Shown piece after piece: positions 1 to 5,824 of a stretch of DNA of 9,026 nucleotides. Below the pieces are notes generated by a model. The model was not told the origin of the DNA. It saw nothing but the letters and a program-made list of their open reading frames with translations, and made no database searches. Position numbers and translations under genes: made by a program. How positions within the stretch are numbered: the first letter of the stretch is position 1; the number at the start of each line of letters is the position of its first letter. This stretch comes from an uncultured Clostridia bacterium (GTDB lineage Bacteria; Bacillota; Clostridia; Oscillospirales; Oscillospiraceae), in NCBI GenBank assembly GCA_937907975.1, contig CALEQS010000062.1, positions 1-9,026 on the forward strand. Direction: 5' to 3'.

Positions 1-1
1 C

Positions 2-475
2 ATGACTGAGGGCGCGGCCAACTACACCGTGGATCGCCTGATGTATGGCACTGCCGACAACCTGAGCTCCTTCTCCGGCGGCGGCCACGATAAGAACGGC
101 GATGATGACTATGCCTTCCTGACTGCCATCTATGTAAAGGATGGCGCCGTGGTGCCTCTGACCGCGACGCTTATCGGGTCTGAGAAGCCTGATCCTGAAC
201 CCGGGACCGATCCCGGTTCCAATCCCAATCCCAATCCCAATCCCAATCCCAATCCCGGTACCTCTGAGCCCACCCAGACCGTGAACGATACTAAGAAGGA
301 TCAGACCAAGACGGATGCCGGCAAAACTTCTACGACTGCCACCTCTACAAAAAAGTCTCCCAAGACCGGTGACTCCTCGATGCCGATCCTGGTTAGTAGT
401 ATCGGTTTGGCCGCGTTTGCCGCTCTGATCGTCCTGTTTATCGTGAAGAAGAGACAGGGGCATCAGAACAATTAA
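2..475 (+). CDS. C-terminal part of a sortase-anchored surface protein (5' end outside window)
   Basis: The frame is open from the left edge, so the visible 157 residues are probably the tail of a larger secreted wall protein; the ATG at position 2 is not shown to be the start. The first 60 residues look like the end of an extracellular domain and I cannot assign it. Then come a Pro/Gly/Asp-rich linker with six Asn-Pro units (residues 74-85), a Ser/Thr/Lys-rich stalk (about 86-118), a sortase-type motif SPKTGD (119-124), a hydrophobic membrane segment (about 128-148) and a positively charged KKRQ tail. Motif, helix and basic tail in this order are the known signal for covalent anchoring to peptidoglycan by sortase. 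The motif starts with Ser where the class A consensus LPxTG has Leu. The binding partner or adhesin type cannot be told from this fragment. Confidence 0.85.
   Translation: MTEGAANYTVDRLMYGTADNLSSFSGGGHDKNGDDDYAFLTAIYVKDGAVVPLTATLIGSEKPDPEPGTDPGSNPNPNPNPNPNPGTSEPTQTVNDTKKDQTKTDAGKTSTTATSTKKSPKTGDSSMPILVSSIGLAAFAALIVLFIVKKRQGHQNN
221..256 (+). repeat. Six perfect 6-bp tandem repeats coding for (Asn-Pro)6
   Basis: AATCCC is repeated six times without a mismatch inside the surface-protein gene and encodes six Asn-Pro dipeptides in the stalk linker. The unit is two codons long, so gain or loss of copies by slippage would change linker length without a frameshift. Near repeats of the same theme (GATCCTGAACCC, GATCCCGGTTCC) flank it. 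Confidence 0.9.
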
Positions 476-522
476 CAAACATTTGTACCTTATCTGATAC
501 GAAGTACAGAATAAACACAGAA

Positions 523-558
523 GACCCCGCGCGCCCAATGGACGCGCGGGGTCGTTTT
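523..558 (+). terminator. Rho-independent terminator of the surface-protein gene
   Basis: A perfect 11-bp GC-rich stem (523-533 with 543-553) with a 9-nt loop is followed by GTTTT. It lies 47 bp after the stop codon. It also lies just beyond the end of the convergent cotJC gene, so it may limit read-through from that side, although the minus-strand T-tract is poor. Confidence 0.85.
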
Positions 559-559
559 A

Positions 560-1162
560 TCATGCTTTTGAATCAAATGCAGGATTGATGAGATAGACGT
601 TCTTCTGATTCAGACGGCTTTTGACCAGTTCAACGGCTTCGCCAAAGCGCTGGAAATGCACGATCTCCCGCTCCCGCAGGAAGCGGATCACATCGTTCAC
701 ATCCGGGTCGTCAGACAGGCGCAGGATGTTGTCGTAAGTGATTCGCGCTTTTTGTTCTGCAGCGAGGTCCTCTGTCAGGTCGGCCAACGGATCGCCGGTG
801 GACTGCATCCCAGCGGCGCTCCAGGGAAAGCCACTGGCGGCGGTGGGGTAGATGCCCGTCGTGTGATCCACAAAGTACGCCGCCAGCGGAGACTGCTCGA
901 TCTCCTCCGCCTTCAGCTTCCGCGTCAGCTGATGCACTACTGCGGCTACTATTTCAAGATGGCCGAGCTCTTCCGTTCCTATGTCAGTCAAAAGAGCGGA
1001 GACCTCCGGGTAGGGCATAGCGTATCTCTGGGAGAGATAGCGCATGGAAGCGCCCAATTCGCCGTCTGGGCCGCCATACTGGCTGATGATGACCGAGGCC
1101 AGCCGAGGGTTGGGGTTGGCGATTTTGACTGGGTATTGCAGGGTTTTCTGATAACTAAACAT
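560..1162 (-). CDS. cotJC: Spore coat protein CotJC, manganese-catalase family
   Basis: The 200-residue product matches the CotJC/manganese catalase family (usual length about 190). The family is a four-helix ferritin-like bundle with a di-manganese site; in catalases it splits hydrogen peroxide, and in Bacillus subtilis CotJC is a coat component made in the mother cell. All five expected metal ligands are in register: E35, E65 and H68 (within EELGH), E136 (AAEQKAR) and H169 (EIVHFQRF), so the metal site looks intact and catalase activity is possible. The ATG at 1162 has a strong AAGGAGGGG site that lies in the last codons of the upstream cotJA-cotJB gene, whose stop ends 3 bp before this start. 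This implies translational coupling and one operon. Confidence 0.93.
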   Translation of the reverse strand: MFSYQKTLQYPVKIANPNPRLASVIISQYGGPDGELGASMRYLSQRYAMPYPEVSALLTDIGTEELGHLEIVAAVVHQLTRKLKAEEIEQSPLAAYFVDHTTGIYPTAASGFPWSAAGMQSTGDPLADLTEDLAAEQKARITYDNILRLSDDPDVNDVIRFLREREIVHFQRFGEAVELVKSRLNQKNVYLINPAFDSKA

Positions 1163-1165
1163 AAC

Positions 1166-1615
1166 TTACCCCTCCTTCTGCGGATTCTGCCACGGCCATG
1201 GGGAACACACCCAGGTGTAGCTGCCGTCCAGTGCAGAGTCTGTCTGCTCCAGCGGGCCGATCTGCTCCAGAAACGTTTTGTGCCCCTGTTCCAGCAGGGC
1301 GGCGTAGCTCTGGTAAAGTGCAAAGGCTTCCGCGTCAGTGGGATGGGTGTCCAGATAGAGTCCCAGTTCCTGAATGATAAAGGCCAGCGCCTGAAGCTCG
1401 GTGCGGGGCGTGCGTGCGACCTCACGCCCGTTTTTCATAAGGTGGAAGGGCAGGTTCAGCCCGGGGAACAGCGTCCCTTCACTGAGTGCCTCCATGCGCT
1501 CATAGCGCTTCGGTTCAGTCTGCTGAAAGGGAACATAGGGAACTGCCAGCGGTGCGCAGCCGGGCATAGTGCCGCAGCTGTCCGGGCAGTTTTGTGTGCC
1601 GTTTGTTACTGCCAT
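1166..1615 (-). CDS. CotJA-CotJB fused spore coat protein
   Basis: One 149-residue frame contains both small proteins that normally precede CotJC. Residues about 26-57 match CotJA (PYVPFQ, then GTLFPGLNLPF). Residues about 70-143 match CotJB (LQALAFIIQELGLYLDTHP, a helical middle, and the aromatic end SPWPW). In B. subtilis these are separate proteins of roughly 80 and 90 residues. Here the CotJA end is shortened and joined to CotJB without a stop. An internal ATG exists at residue 60 (1438), but the bases before it (CCCTTCCACCTT) contain no ribosome-binding site, so separate translation is unlikely. The ATG at 1615 has AGGAGG 9 bp upstream. The N-terminus carries three cysteines (10, 14, 20). 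The protein is expected to help load or assemble CotJC into the coat; this role is inferred from the operon. Confidence 0.9.
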   Translation of the reverse strand: MAVTNGTQNCPDSCGTMPGCAPLAVPYVPFQQTEPKRYERMEALSEGTLFPGLNLPFHLMKNGREVARTPRTELQALAFIIQELGLYLDTHPTDAEAFALYQSYAALLEQGHKTFLEQIGPLEQTDSALDGSYTWVCSPWPWQNPQKEG

Positions 1616-1665
1616 AGGGGGATTCCTCCTGTATGAAAGGGTGACGGGTTTGTTCCGTCTCCTTT

Positions 1666-1674
1666 TATTCTATG
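1666..1674 (-). promoter_or_regulatory. Possible mother-cell sigma -10 element of the cotJ operon
   Basis: The minus strand reads CATAGAATA, which fits the sigma-K -10 pattern CATANNNTA and differs at one base from the sigma-E pattern CATACAAT. It would place transcription start about 43 nt before the cotJAB start codon, which is a sensible leader. No convincing -35 element is seen at the right spacing, so this is a weak call supported mainly by the known sporulation control of cotJ. Confidence 0.3.
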
Positions 1675-1704
1675 TATTTCGCGCCGCTGCGCCACAATTT
1701 CCAC

Positions 1705-1732
1705 TTGATTTGGCCGTAGAAGCGCTTATAAT
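1705..1732 (+). promoter_or_regulatory. Housekeeping promoter of the aminotransferase gene
   Basis: TTGATT (1705-1710) and a consensus TATAAT (1727-1732) are separated by 16 bp. Transcription would start near 1739, about 40 nt before the ATG at 1779. A second TATACT at 1737 has no -35 at suitable spacing. Confidence 0.75.
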
Positions 1733-1778
1733 AAGGTATACTGCTGTTTGCAAGTTGAAATCATCGGAGGCGTCAGAT

Positions 1779-2951
1779 ATGGAGCTGCACTTTGCCAAGC
1801 GGATGGAGTCCTTCCAGCCCGGCATTTTTAATGTGCTGAACGATAAGAAAAATGAATTGCTCAAGGCCGGACGGACGGTCTATAACCTGTCCGTTGGTAC
1901 CCCGGATTTTCTGCCGGATGAGAATGTGACGCGGGCTATGCAGGAGGCCTGCAAGGATCCTGATAACTATAAGTATTCCCTCGGAAATCTGCCGGAGCTG
2001 GTAGAGGCCGTTCAGAACTGGTATCAGCGCCGTTACGGTGTGGCGCTGGATCCGGAGGAGATCATGTCTGTCAACGGCTCTCAGGAAGGCATTGCCCATG
2101 TGGCTCTGCCGCTGTGTGACCCGGGCGACGTGGTGCTCTGCCCGAATCCCGGTTATCCGATCTTTGAGATGGGGCCGTGGTTGTGCGGCGCTGAGATCGC
2201 CTACTATGACCTGCGTGAGGAGAATCACTATCTGCCTGATCTGGATGCGATCCCGGAGGATCTGGCCAAGCGGGCGAAGATGATGGTGGTATCCTATCCG
2301 CTGAACCCGGTCTGTGTGGCTGCACCCCGCAGCTTTTATGAGAAGCTGATCGCCTTTGCGAAGAAATACAATATTATGATCCTGCACGACAACGCCTACT
2401 CTGACATCATCTATGATGGCCGGGAGGGGATCAGCTTTTTGAGCATTCCCGGCGCGAATGAGGTAGGCGTGGAGTTCAATTCTCTCTCCAAGACCTACAA
2501 CCTGACCGGTGCCCGCATCTCCTTTGTAGTGGGCAATCGGGAGATCATTCAGGCATTCAGCAAGGTGCGCTCTCAGATCGACTACGGCATTTTCCTGCCC
2601 ATCCAGCGGGCGGCCATTGAGGCATTGAACGGCCCTCAGGATGGTGTAAAGTCCCGGCGGGAGGAGTACCAGCGCCGTCGGGACGCGCTGTGCGGCGGTT
2701 TCCGCAGCATTGGTTGGAACGTACCGGACAGCGAGGGCACCATGTTCGTCTGGGCCCCGATTCCGGAGCATTACTCTGATTCCGTCACGTTCTGCATGGA
2801 TCTGATGGAGCGCAGCGGCCTAATCTGCACTCCTGGTTCCGCGTTTGGTTCTCTGGGGGAGGGCCACGTCCGCTTCGCACTGGTCCAGCCAGTGGAAAAG
2901 ATCCGGGAAATCGTCGCGGCGGTGGATGCGTGCGGCATTCTGAAAAAATGA
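1779..2951 (+). CDS. PLP-dependent class I/II aminotransferase (aspartate/LL-diaminopimelate aminotransferase-like)
   Basis: The 390-residue protein has the fold-type I aminotransferase layout: a substrate-loop motif SVGTPDFLPDE (38-48), NPGYPIFE (123-130), an NPxG-equivalent SYPLNPVCVAA (172-182; N176), cofactor-ring residues D204 and Y207 in DNAYSDIIYDG, the Schiff-base lysine K238 in NSLSKTYNLTG, and the carboxylate-binding arginine R365 in GHVRFALV. The SLSKTYNLTG region most resembles COG0436 enzymes annotated as LL-diaminopimelate or aspartate aminotransferases. It moves an amino group between an amino acid and a 2-oxo acid in the cytoplasm; the true substrate cannot be told. The start is set by GGAGG 8 bp before the ATG at 1779. 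Upstream in-frame codons run back into the divergent cotJ region and are not coding. The usual NNPTG motif is here LNPVC, which is uncommon. The gene is monocistronic, with its own promoter and terminator. Confidence 0.92.
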   Translation: MELHFAKRMESFQPGIFNVLNDKKNELLKAGRTVYNLSVGTPDFLPDENVTRAMQEACKDPDNYKYSLGNLPELVEAVQNWYQRRYGVALDPEEIMSVNGSQEGIAHVALPLCDPGDVVLCPNPGYPIFEMGPWLCGAEIAYYDLREENHYLPDLDAIPEDLAKRAKMMVVSYPLNPVCVAAPRSFYEKLIAFAKKYNIMILHDNAYSDIIYDGREGISFLSIPGANEVGVEFNSLSKTYNLTGARISFVVGNREIIQAFSKVRSQIDYGIFLPIQRAAIEALNGPQDGVKSRREEYQRRRDALCGGFRSIGWNVPDSEGTMFVWAPIPEHYSDSVTFCMDLMERSGLICTPGSAFGSLGEGHVRFALVQPVEKIREIVAAVDACGILKK

Positions 2952-2964
2952 AATAAATCCTGCC

Positions 2965-2998
2965 AGAACGCCGAAGCATTTGCTCCGGCGTTCTTTTG
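2965..2998 (+). terminator. Terminator of the aminotransferase gene
   Basis: A 9-bp stem (2965-2973 with 2986-2994) is extended past one A-C mismatch by an AGC/GCT helix closing an ATTT loop. TTTT follows. It lies 13 bp after the stop codon. Confidence 0.88.
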
Positions 2999-3105
2999 TC
3001 CATATCGAAATGGAAGGGACATAAAGGGTGCTGAAGGGAAGCAGGCATGGAAAATAAACATAAAAATACGAATTTCAATGTAAAATCAGAGATTTGAAAG
3101 GGACT

Positions 3106-3134
3106 TTGACAAATAACTTTTCGACATGTTAATT
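3106..3134 (+). promoter_or_regulatory. Candidate upstream promoter (P1) of the nfnAB operon
   Basis: A perfect TTGACA (3106-3111) is followed after 17 bp by a weak TTAATT (3129-3134), with TG one step upstream. The -10 element lies inside the Rex operator, so repressor binding would block it. The AT-rich stretch before it (about 2999-3105) shows no gene or motif that I can support. Confidence 0.4.
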
Positions 3135-3143
3135 TTTTAACAA
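3126..3143. promoter_or_regulatory. Rex operator upstream of nfnAB
   Basis: ATGTTAA-TTTT-TTAACAA matches the clostridial Rex consensus TTGTTAANNNNTTAACAA at all but the first base and is a near-perfect inverted repeat with the right 4-bp centre. Rex is a repressor that leaves DNA when NADH rises relative to NAD+. The site covers the -10 of P1 and ends 5 bp before the -35 of P2, a position suited to repression. The controlled genes, an NAD(H)/NADP(H)/ferredoxin oxidoreductase, make biological sense. No rex gene is in the window. Confidence 0.75.
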
Positions 3144-3148
3144 TTTTC

Positions 3149-3177
3149 TTGCATTTGATCCGTCGCTGTGATAAAAT
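3149..3177 (+). promoter_or_regulatory. Main candidate promoter (P2) of the nfnAB operon
   Basis: TTGCAT (3149-3154) and TAAAAT (3172-3177) are 17 bp apart, and TG at 3169-3170 makes an extended -10. Transcription would start near 3184, giving a leader of about 56 nt that holds the hairpin at 3193-3218. Confidence 0.65.
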
Positions 3178-3192
3178 TTTTCTTGCATAACA

Positions 3193-3218
3193 GGGGACGT
3201 CAAATTTTTCACGTCCCC
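3193..3218 (+). other. GC-rich hairpin in the nfnA 5' leader
   Basis: GGGGACGT (3193-3200) pairs perfectly with ACGTCCCC (3211-3218) around a 10-nt AT-rich loop. It is about 9 nt from the predicted RNA 5' end and 8 nt before the ribosome-binding site. No T-tract follows, so it is not a terminator. An alternative 4-bp pairing of TCCC (3214-3217) with GGGA (3227-3230) would cover part of the ribosome-binding site; the hairpin would exclude it. An mRNA-stabilising or translation-tuning role is inferred. Confidence 0.6.
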
Positions 3219-3239
3219 CTTGAAACGGGAGTGAGACTT

Positions 3240-4091
3240 TTGTTCAAAATCGTTCGTAAAGAAGTGCTGAACCCCAATGTCACTCTGCTGGAGATCGAAG
3301 CTCCGTTTGTGGCAAAAAAGGTGAAAGCCGGCCAGTTCATCATCCTGCGGATCGATGAGTATGGCGAGCGTCTGCCCCTGACCGTTGCCGGTTATGACCG
3401 GGAGAAGGGCACTGTCACCATCATTTTCCAGTTGGTCGGTCTGACCACCAAGGCACTTGCCACCCTCAACGAGGGCGATTACCTGAAGGACTTTGTCGGC
3501 CCGCTGGGCCGTCCCACCGATGTGGAGGGCAAGAAGCGCGTTGCCGTTGTCGGCGGCGGCGTGGGCTGTGCCATCGCTTATCCTGTGGCCAAGGCCATGC
3601 ACGAGGCCGGTGCTGTAGTGGACGGCATCATGGGCTTCCGCAACAAGGATATTGTCATCCTTGAGAAGGAGTTCAATGAGGCCTGCGACAACTTCTACAT
3701 GATGACCGATGACGGCAGCTATGGCGAGAAGGGCTTTGTCACCGTCAAGCTGCAGGAGCTGCTGGAGAGCGGCATCCAGTATGACGAAGTCATTGCCATC
3801 GGCCCTGTTCCCATGATGAAGTTCGTATGTAAGACCACCGAGCCCTTTGGCGTCAAGACCATCGTCAGCCTGAACCCCATCATGATCGACGGCACCGGTA
3901 TGTGCGGCGGCTGCCGCGTCACCGTGGGCGGCGAGACCAAGTTTGCCTGCGTGGACGGCCCTGAGTTCGACGGCCATCAGGTGGACTTCACTGAGCTGAT
4001 GAACCGCAATGCCACTTACCGGGATCAGGAAGCAGAAGCAATGTCTCATATGTGCCGCTTTGACAAGATGGCACAGGACCTGATCAAGTAA
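3240..4091 (+). CDS. nfnA: NfnA/SudB-type FAD/NAD-binding subunit with [2Fe-2S] cluster
   Basis: The 283-residue protein belongs to the sulfide/dihydroorotate-dehydrogenase-like ferredoxin reductase family. It has an FAD-binding barrel (about 1-95, with ERLPLTVAGYD at 43-53), a nucleotide-binding domain (RVAVVGGGVGCAIAYP, 100-115) and a C-terminal cysteine motif with C222, C225 and C237. In characterised NfnA these cysteines plus an aspartate hold a [2Fe-2S] cluster; D217 is the nearby candidate. With NfnB it couples NADH and reduced ferredoxin to NADP+ reduction by electron bifurcation/confurcation. The same architecture occurs in sulfide dehydrogenase SudB, so NfnA is the more likely but not the only reading. 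The start is taken as TTG at 3240, with GGGAG 8 bp upstream. An in-frame ATG at 3168 lies inside the promoter and has no ribosome-binding site, and the GTG at 3231 overlaps that site. It is 15 bp from nfnB and probably translated with it. Confidence 0.88.
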   Translation: MFKIVRKEVLNPNVTLLEIEAPFVAKKVKAGQFIILRIDEYGERLPLTVAGYDREKGTVTIIFQLVGLTTKALATLNEGDYLKDFVGPLGRPTDVEGKKRVAVVGGGVGCAIAYPVAKAMHEAGAVVDGIMGFRNKDIVILEKEFNEACDNFYMMTDDGSYGEKGFVTVKLQELLESGIQYDEVIAIGPVPMMKFVCKTTEPFGVKTIVSLNPIMIDGTGMCGGCRVTVGGETKFACVDGPEFDGHQVDFTELMNRNATYRDQEAEAMSHMCRFDKMAQDLIK

Positions 4092-4106
4092 GGAGGATTG
4101 AGAATC

Positions 4107-5513
4107 ATGGCTGAGATCAGAAAGCCCAACATGGATCCCAAGAAGGCTCCGATGCCTGCTCAGGACCCCAATGTCCGTAATAAGAACTTCCTGGAGGTCT
4201 GCACCGGCTACTCTCAGGAGACCGCAATGACCGAGGCGACCCGCTGCCTGCACTGCAAGAACCATCCCTGCGTAGCGGCCTGCCCTGTTAGTGTGCACAT
4301 CCCCGACTTTATCGCCAAGGTCGCCGAGGGCGACTTCAAGGCTGCTTATGAGATCATCAACGGCACCAACGCTCTGCCCGCTATCAGCGGCCGTGTGTGT
4401 CCGCAGGAGAGCCAGTGCGAGAGCAAGTGCGTTCGCGGCATCAAGGGTGAGCCCGTCGGCATCGGCCGGCTGGAGCGCTTCGTGGCTGACTGGTACCGCG
4501 AAAACGTGGTGGAGAAGCCTGTGAAGCCCGAGTCCAATGGCAAGAAGGTCGCCGTGGTCGGCTCCGGCCCCTCCGGCCTGACCTGCGCCAGCGACCTGGC
4601 CAAGATGGGCTATCAGGTCACCATCTTCGAGGCCTTCCACACCGCCGGCGGCGTGCTGGTCTATGGCATCCCTGAGTTCCGTCTGCCCAAGGCCATCGTC
4701 CAGAGCGAAGTGGATAAGCTGAAGGCGCTGGGTGTTGAGATTATGACCGACATGGTCATCGGCAAGGTGCTCAGCATTGACGAGCTGTTTGAGATGGGCT
4801 ATCAGGCCGTGTTTGTCGGCTCCGGTGCCGGTCTGCCCATGTTTATGAACATCCCCGGCGAGGGCTTTGCCGGCGTTTACTCCGCCAATGAGTACCTGAC
4901 CCGTACCAACCTGATGAAGGCATACCTGCCTGAATACGACACTCCTATCGAGCACAGCCGCGCGGTCGCCGTTGTCGGCGGCGGCAATGTGGCTATGGAC
5001 GCCTGCCGCTGTGCCAAGCGTCTGGGTGCAGAGCACGTCTACATCGTCTACCGCCGCTCCAAGGAAGAGATGCCTGCCCGCGTGGAAGAGGTCGAGCACG
5101 CCGAGGAGGAGGGTATCGACTTCCAGCTGCTGTGCAACCCCGTGCGCATCCTTGGCGACGACAAGGGCCGCGTGATCGGCATGGAGTGCGTCCGCATGGA
5201 GCTGGGTGAGCCCGATGCTTCCGGCCGCCGCCGTCCCGTGGAGATCCCCGGTTCCAACTTCGTGCTGGACGTGGATACCGTTATCATGAGCCTGGGCACC
5301 TCCCCCAACCCGCTGATCCGCTCCACCACTCCCGGTCTGGAGACCAACAAGAAGGGCTGCCTGATCGTGGGCGAGGACGACGTGTCCACCACCCGCGAGG
5401 GCGTGTTCGCCGGCGGTGACGCGGTCACCGGTGCCGCCACGGTCATTCTGGCCATGGGTGCTGGTAAGAAGGCTGCTGTCGCGATCGACAAGTACTTGAC
5501 TGAAAAGCGGTAA
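4107..5513 (+). CDS. nfnB: NfnB/SudA-type subunit (glutamate-synthase small-subunit family)
   Basis: The 468-residue protein has the layout of NfnB, SudA and GltD-like flavoproteins, often annotated as homotetrameric NADPH glutamate synthase. An N-terminal iron-sulfur domain carries C47, C50, C55, C59 and C98, C104, C108, enough for two [4Fe-4S] clusters; family structures use a glutamate as one ligand and E101 in CPQESQC is a candidate. An FAD Rossmann motif VAVVGSGPSG lies at 148-157, an NADP(H) motif VAVVGGGNVAMD at 287-298 followed by YRRS (315-318), and the flavin-closing GVFAGGDAVTGAATV at 432-446. It would bind NADPH and ferredoxin and carry the bifurcating FAD. The ATG at 4107 is chosen because GGAGG (4092-4096) is 10 bp upstream; the in-frame TTG at 4098 is only 1 bp from it. 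No glutaminase or large GOGAT partner is adjacent, and pairing with nfnA argues against glutamate synthase. Confidence 0.9.
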   Translation: MAEIRKPNMDPKKAPMPAQDPNVRNKNFLEVCTGYSQETAMTEATRCLHCKNHPCVAACPVSVHIPDFIAKVAEGDFKAAYEIINGTNALPAISGRVCPQESQCESKCVRGIKGEPVGIGRLERFVADWYRENVVEKPVKPESNGKKVAVVGSGPSGLTCASDLAKMGYQVTIFEAFHTAGGVLVYGIPEFRLPKAIVQSEVDKLKALGVEIMTDMVIGKVLSIDELFEMGYQAVFVGSGAGLPMFMNIPGEGFAGVYSANEYLTRTNLMKAYLPEYDTPIEHSRAVAVVGGGNVAMDACRCAKRLGAEHVYIVYRRSKEEMPARVEEVEHAEEEGIDFQLLCNPVRILGDDKGRVIGMECVRMELGEPDASGRRRPVEIPGSNFVLDVDTVIMSLGTSPNPLIRSTTPGLETNKKGCLIVGEDDVSTTREGVFAGGDAVTGAATVILAMGAGKKAAVAIDKYLTEKR

Positions 5514-5529
5514 TTCTGTCAGAAACTTC

Positions 5530-5568
5530 CTTCTGGGGTCTCTTTAGTGGAGACCCCAGAAGTTTTTT
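5530..5568 (+). terminator. Terminator of the nfnAB operon
   Basis: A perfect 13-bp stem (5530-5542 with 5550-5562) with a 7-nt loop is followed by six T residues. It begins 16 bp after the nfnB stop codon and is the strongest intrinsic terminator in the window. Confidence 0.95.
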
Positions 5569-5589
5569 AAGATTTTTTCAAATTACCCC

Positions 5590-5617
5590 TTGACGAATCA
5601 GAATAATCTGCTATAAT
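5590..5617 (+). promoter_or_regulatory. Strong promoter of the tRNA-Ser gene
   Basis: TTGACG (5590-5595) and consensus TATAAT (5612-5617) are 16 bp apart. Transcription would start near 5624, leaving a leader of about 58 nt for RNase P to remove. The leader contains a small hairpin (GTAGT 5658-5662 with ACTAC 5668-5672). Confidence 0.8.
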
Positions 5618-5682
5618 GAATAGCGTTGCGTGACTGATTCGCCTTCTAGGCCGCGACGTAGTCGAGCACTACTACTCTGGAT

Positions 5683-5773
5683 GCAGAAGTGGCTGAGTGG
5701 TCGAAGGCGCACGATTGGAAATCGTGTAGGCGTTGATAGCGTCTCGAGGGTTCAAATCCCTCCTTCTGCGCCA
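5683..5773 (+). tRNA. tRNA-Ser with anticodon GGA
   Basis: This is a complete 91-nt class II tRNA. The acceptor stem pairs GCAGAAG (5683-5689) with CTTCTGC (5763-5769), followed by G73 and an encoded CCA (5771-5773). The anticodon stem CACGA/TCGTG closes the loop TTGGAAA with anticodon GGA at 5717-5719, which reads UCC and UCU serine codons. A long variable arm (GGCGTT/AGCGTC with wobble pairs) is typical of serine tRNAs, and the T arm GAGGG-TTCAAAT-CCCTC is canonical. It is a single-gene unit between the nfnAB operon and a convergent lipoprotein gene. Confidence 0.97.
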
Positions 5774-5803
5774 AGGACACCTGCGAAAGCAGGTGTCCTT
5801 TTT
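5773..5803 (+). terminator. Terminator of the tRNA-Ser gene
   Basis: A 12-bp stem (5773-5784 with 5789-5800) capped by a stable GAAA tetraloop and followed by a T-rich run begins at the last base of the tRNA CCA end. The T-tract overlaps the 3' base of the stem. Confidence 0.92.
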
Positions 5804-5824
5804 CTTTGCTTTCTGAAAATAGCC

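Noticed and set aside
221..256. The AATCCC array as a CRISPR or iteron array
   Set aside because: The units are contiguous with no spacers and lie in frame inside a coding region, encoding a Pro-rich linker.
1630..1635. CATACA on the minus strand as a sigma-E -10 for cotJ
   Set aside because: Transcription would start inside or after the ribosome-binding site, and no -35 is at the right distance. The CATAGAATA at 1674-1666 is better placed.
656..1636. A plus-strand open frame through the cotJ region
   Set aside because: The minus strand carries CotJC with intact metal ligands and the CotJA/CotJB motifs, with good ribosome-binding sites. The plus frame has low-complexity shadow composition.
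1773..2771. A 332-codon open frame on the minus strand opposite the aminotransferase
   Set aside because: The plus-strand frame has all PLP-enzyme motifs, a promoter, a ribosome-binding site and a terminator; the minus frame has none.
3047..3097. A 16-codon frame between the aminotransferase terminator and the nfnA promoters
   Set aside because: It has only a poor ribosome-binding site and no promoter, and it is too short to judge without conservation.
3193..3218. The nfnA leader hairpin as an intrinsic terminator or attenuator
   Set aside because: No T-tract follows the stem (CTTGAAACGGG), so it cannot end transcription in the usual way.
3129..5099. A 656-codon open frame on the minus strand across nfnA and nfnB
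   Set aside because: It lies exactly antisense to two well-supported flavoprotein genes, is His/Ala/Leu/Asp-rich without domain motifs, and has no ribosome-binding site or promoter. It results from the codon bias of the real genes.
5683..5773. tRNA-Ser as the attachment site of an integrated element
   Set aside because: tRNA genes are common integration sites, but there is no integrase, no repeat of the tRNA 3' end elsewhere in the window and no shift in gene content next to it.
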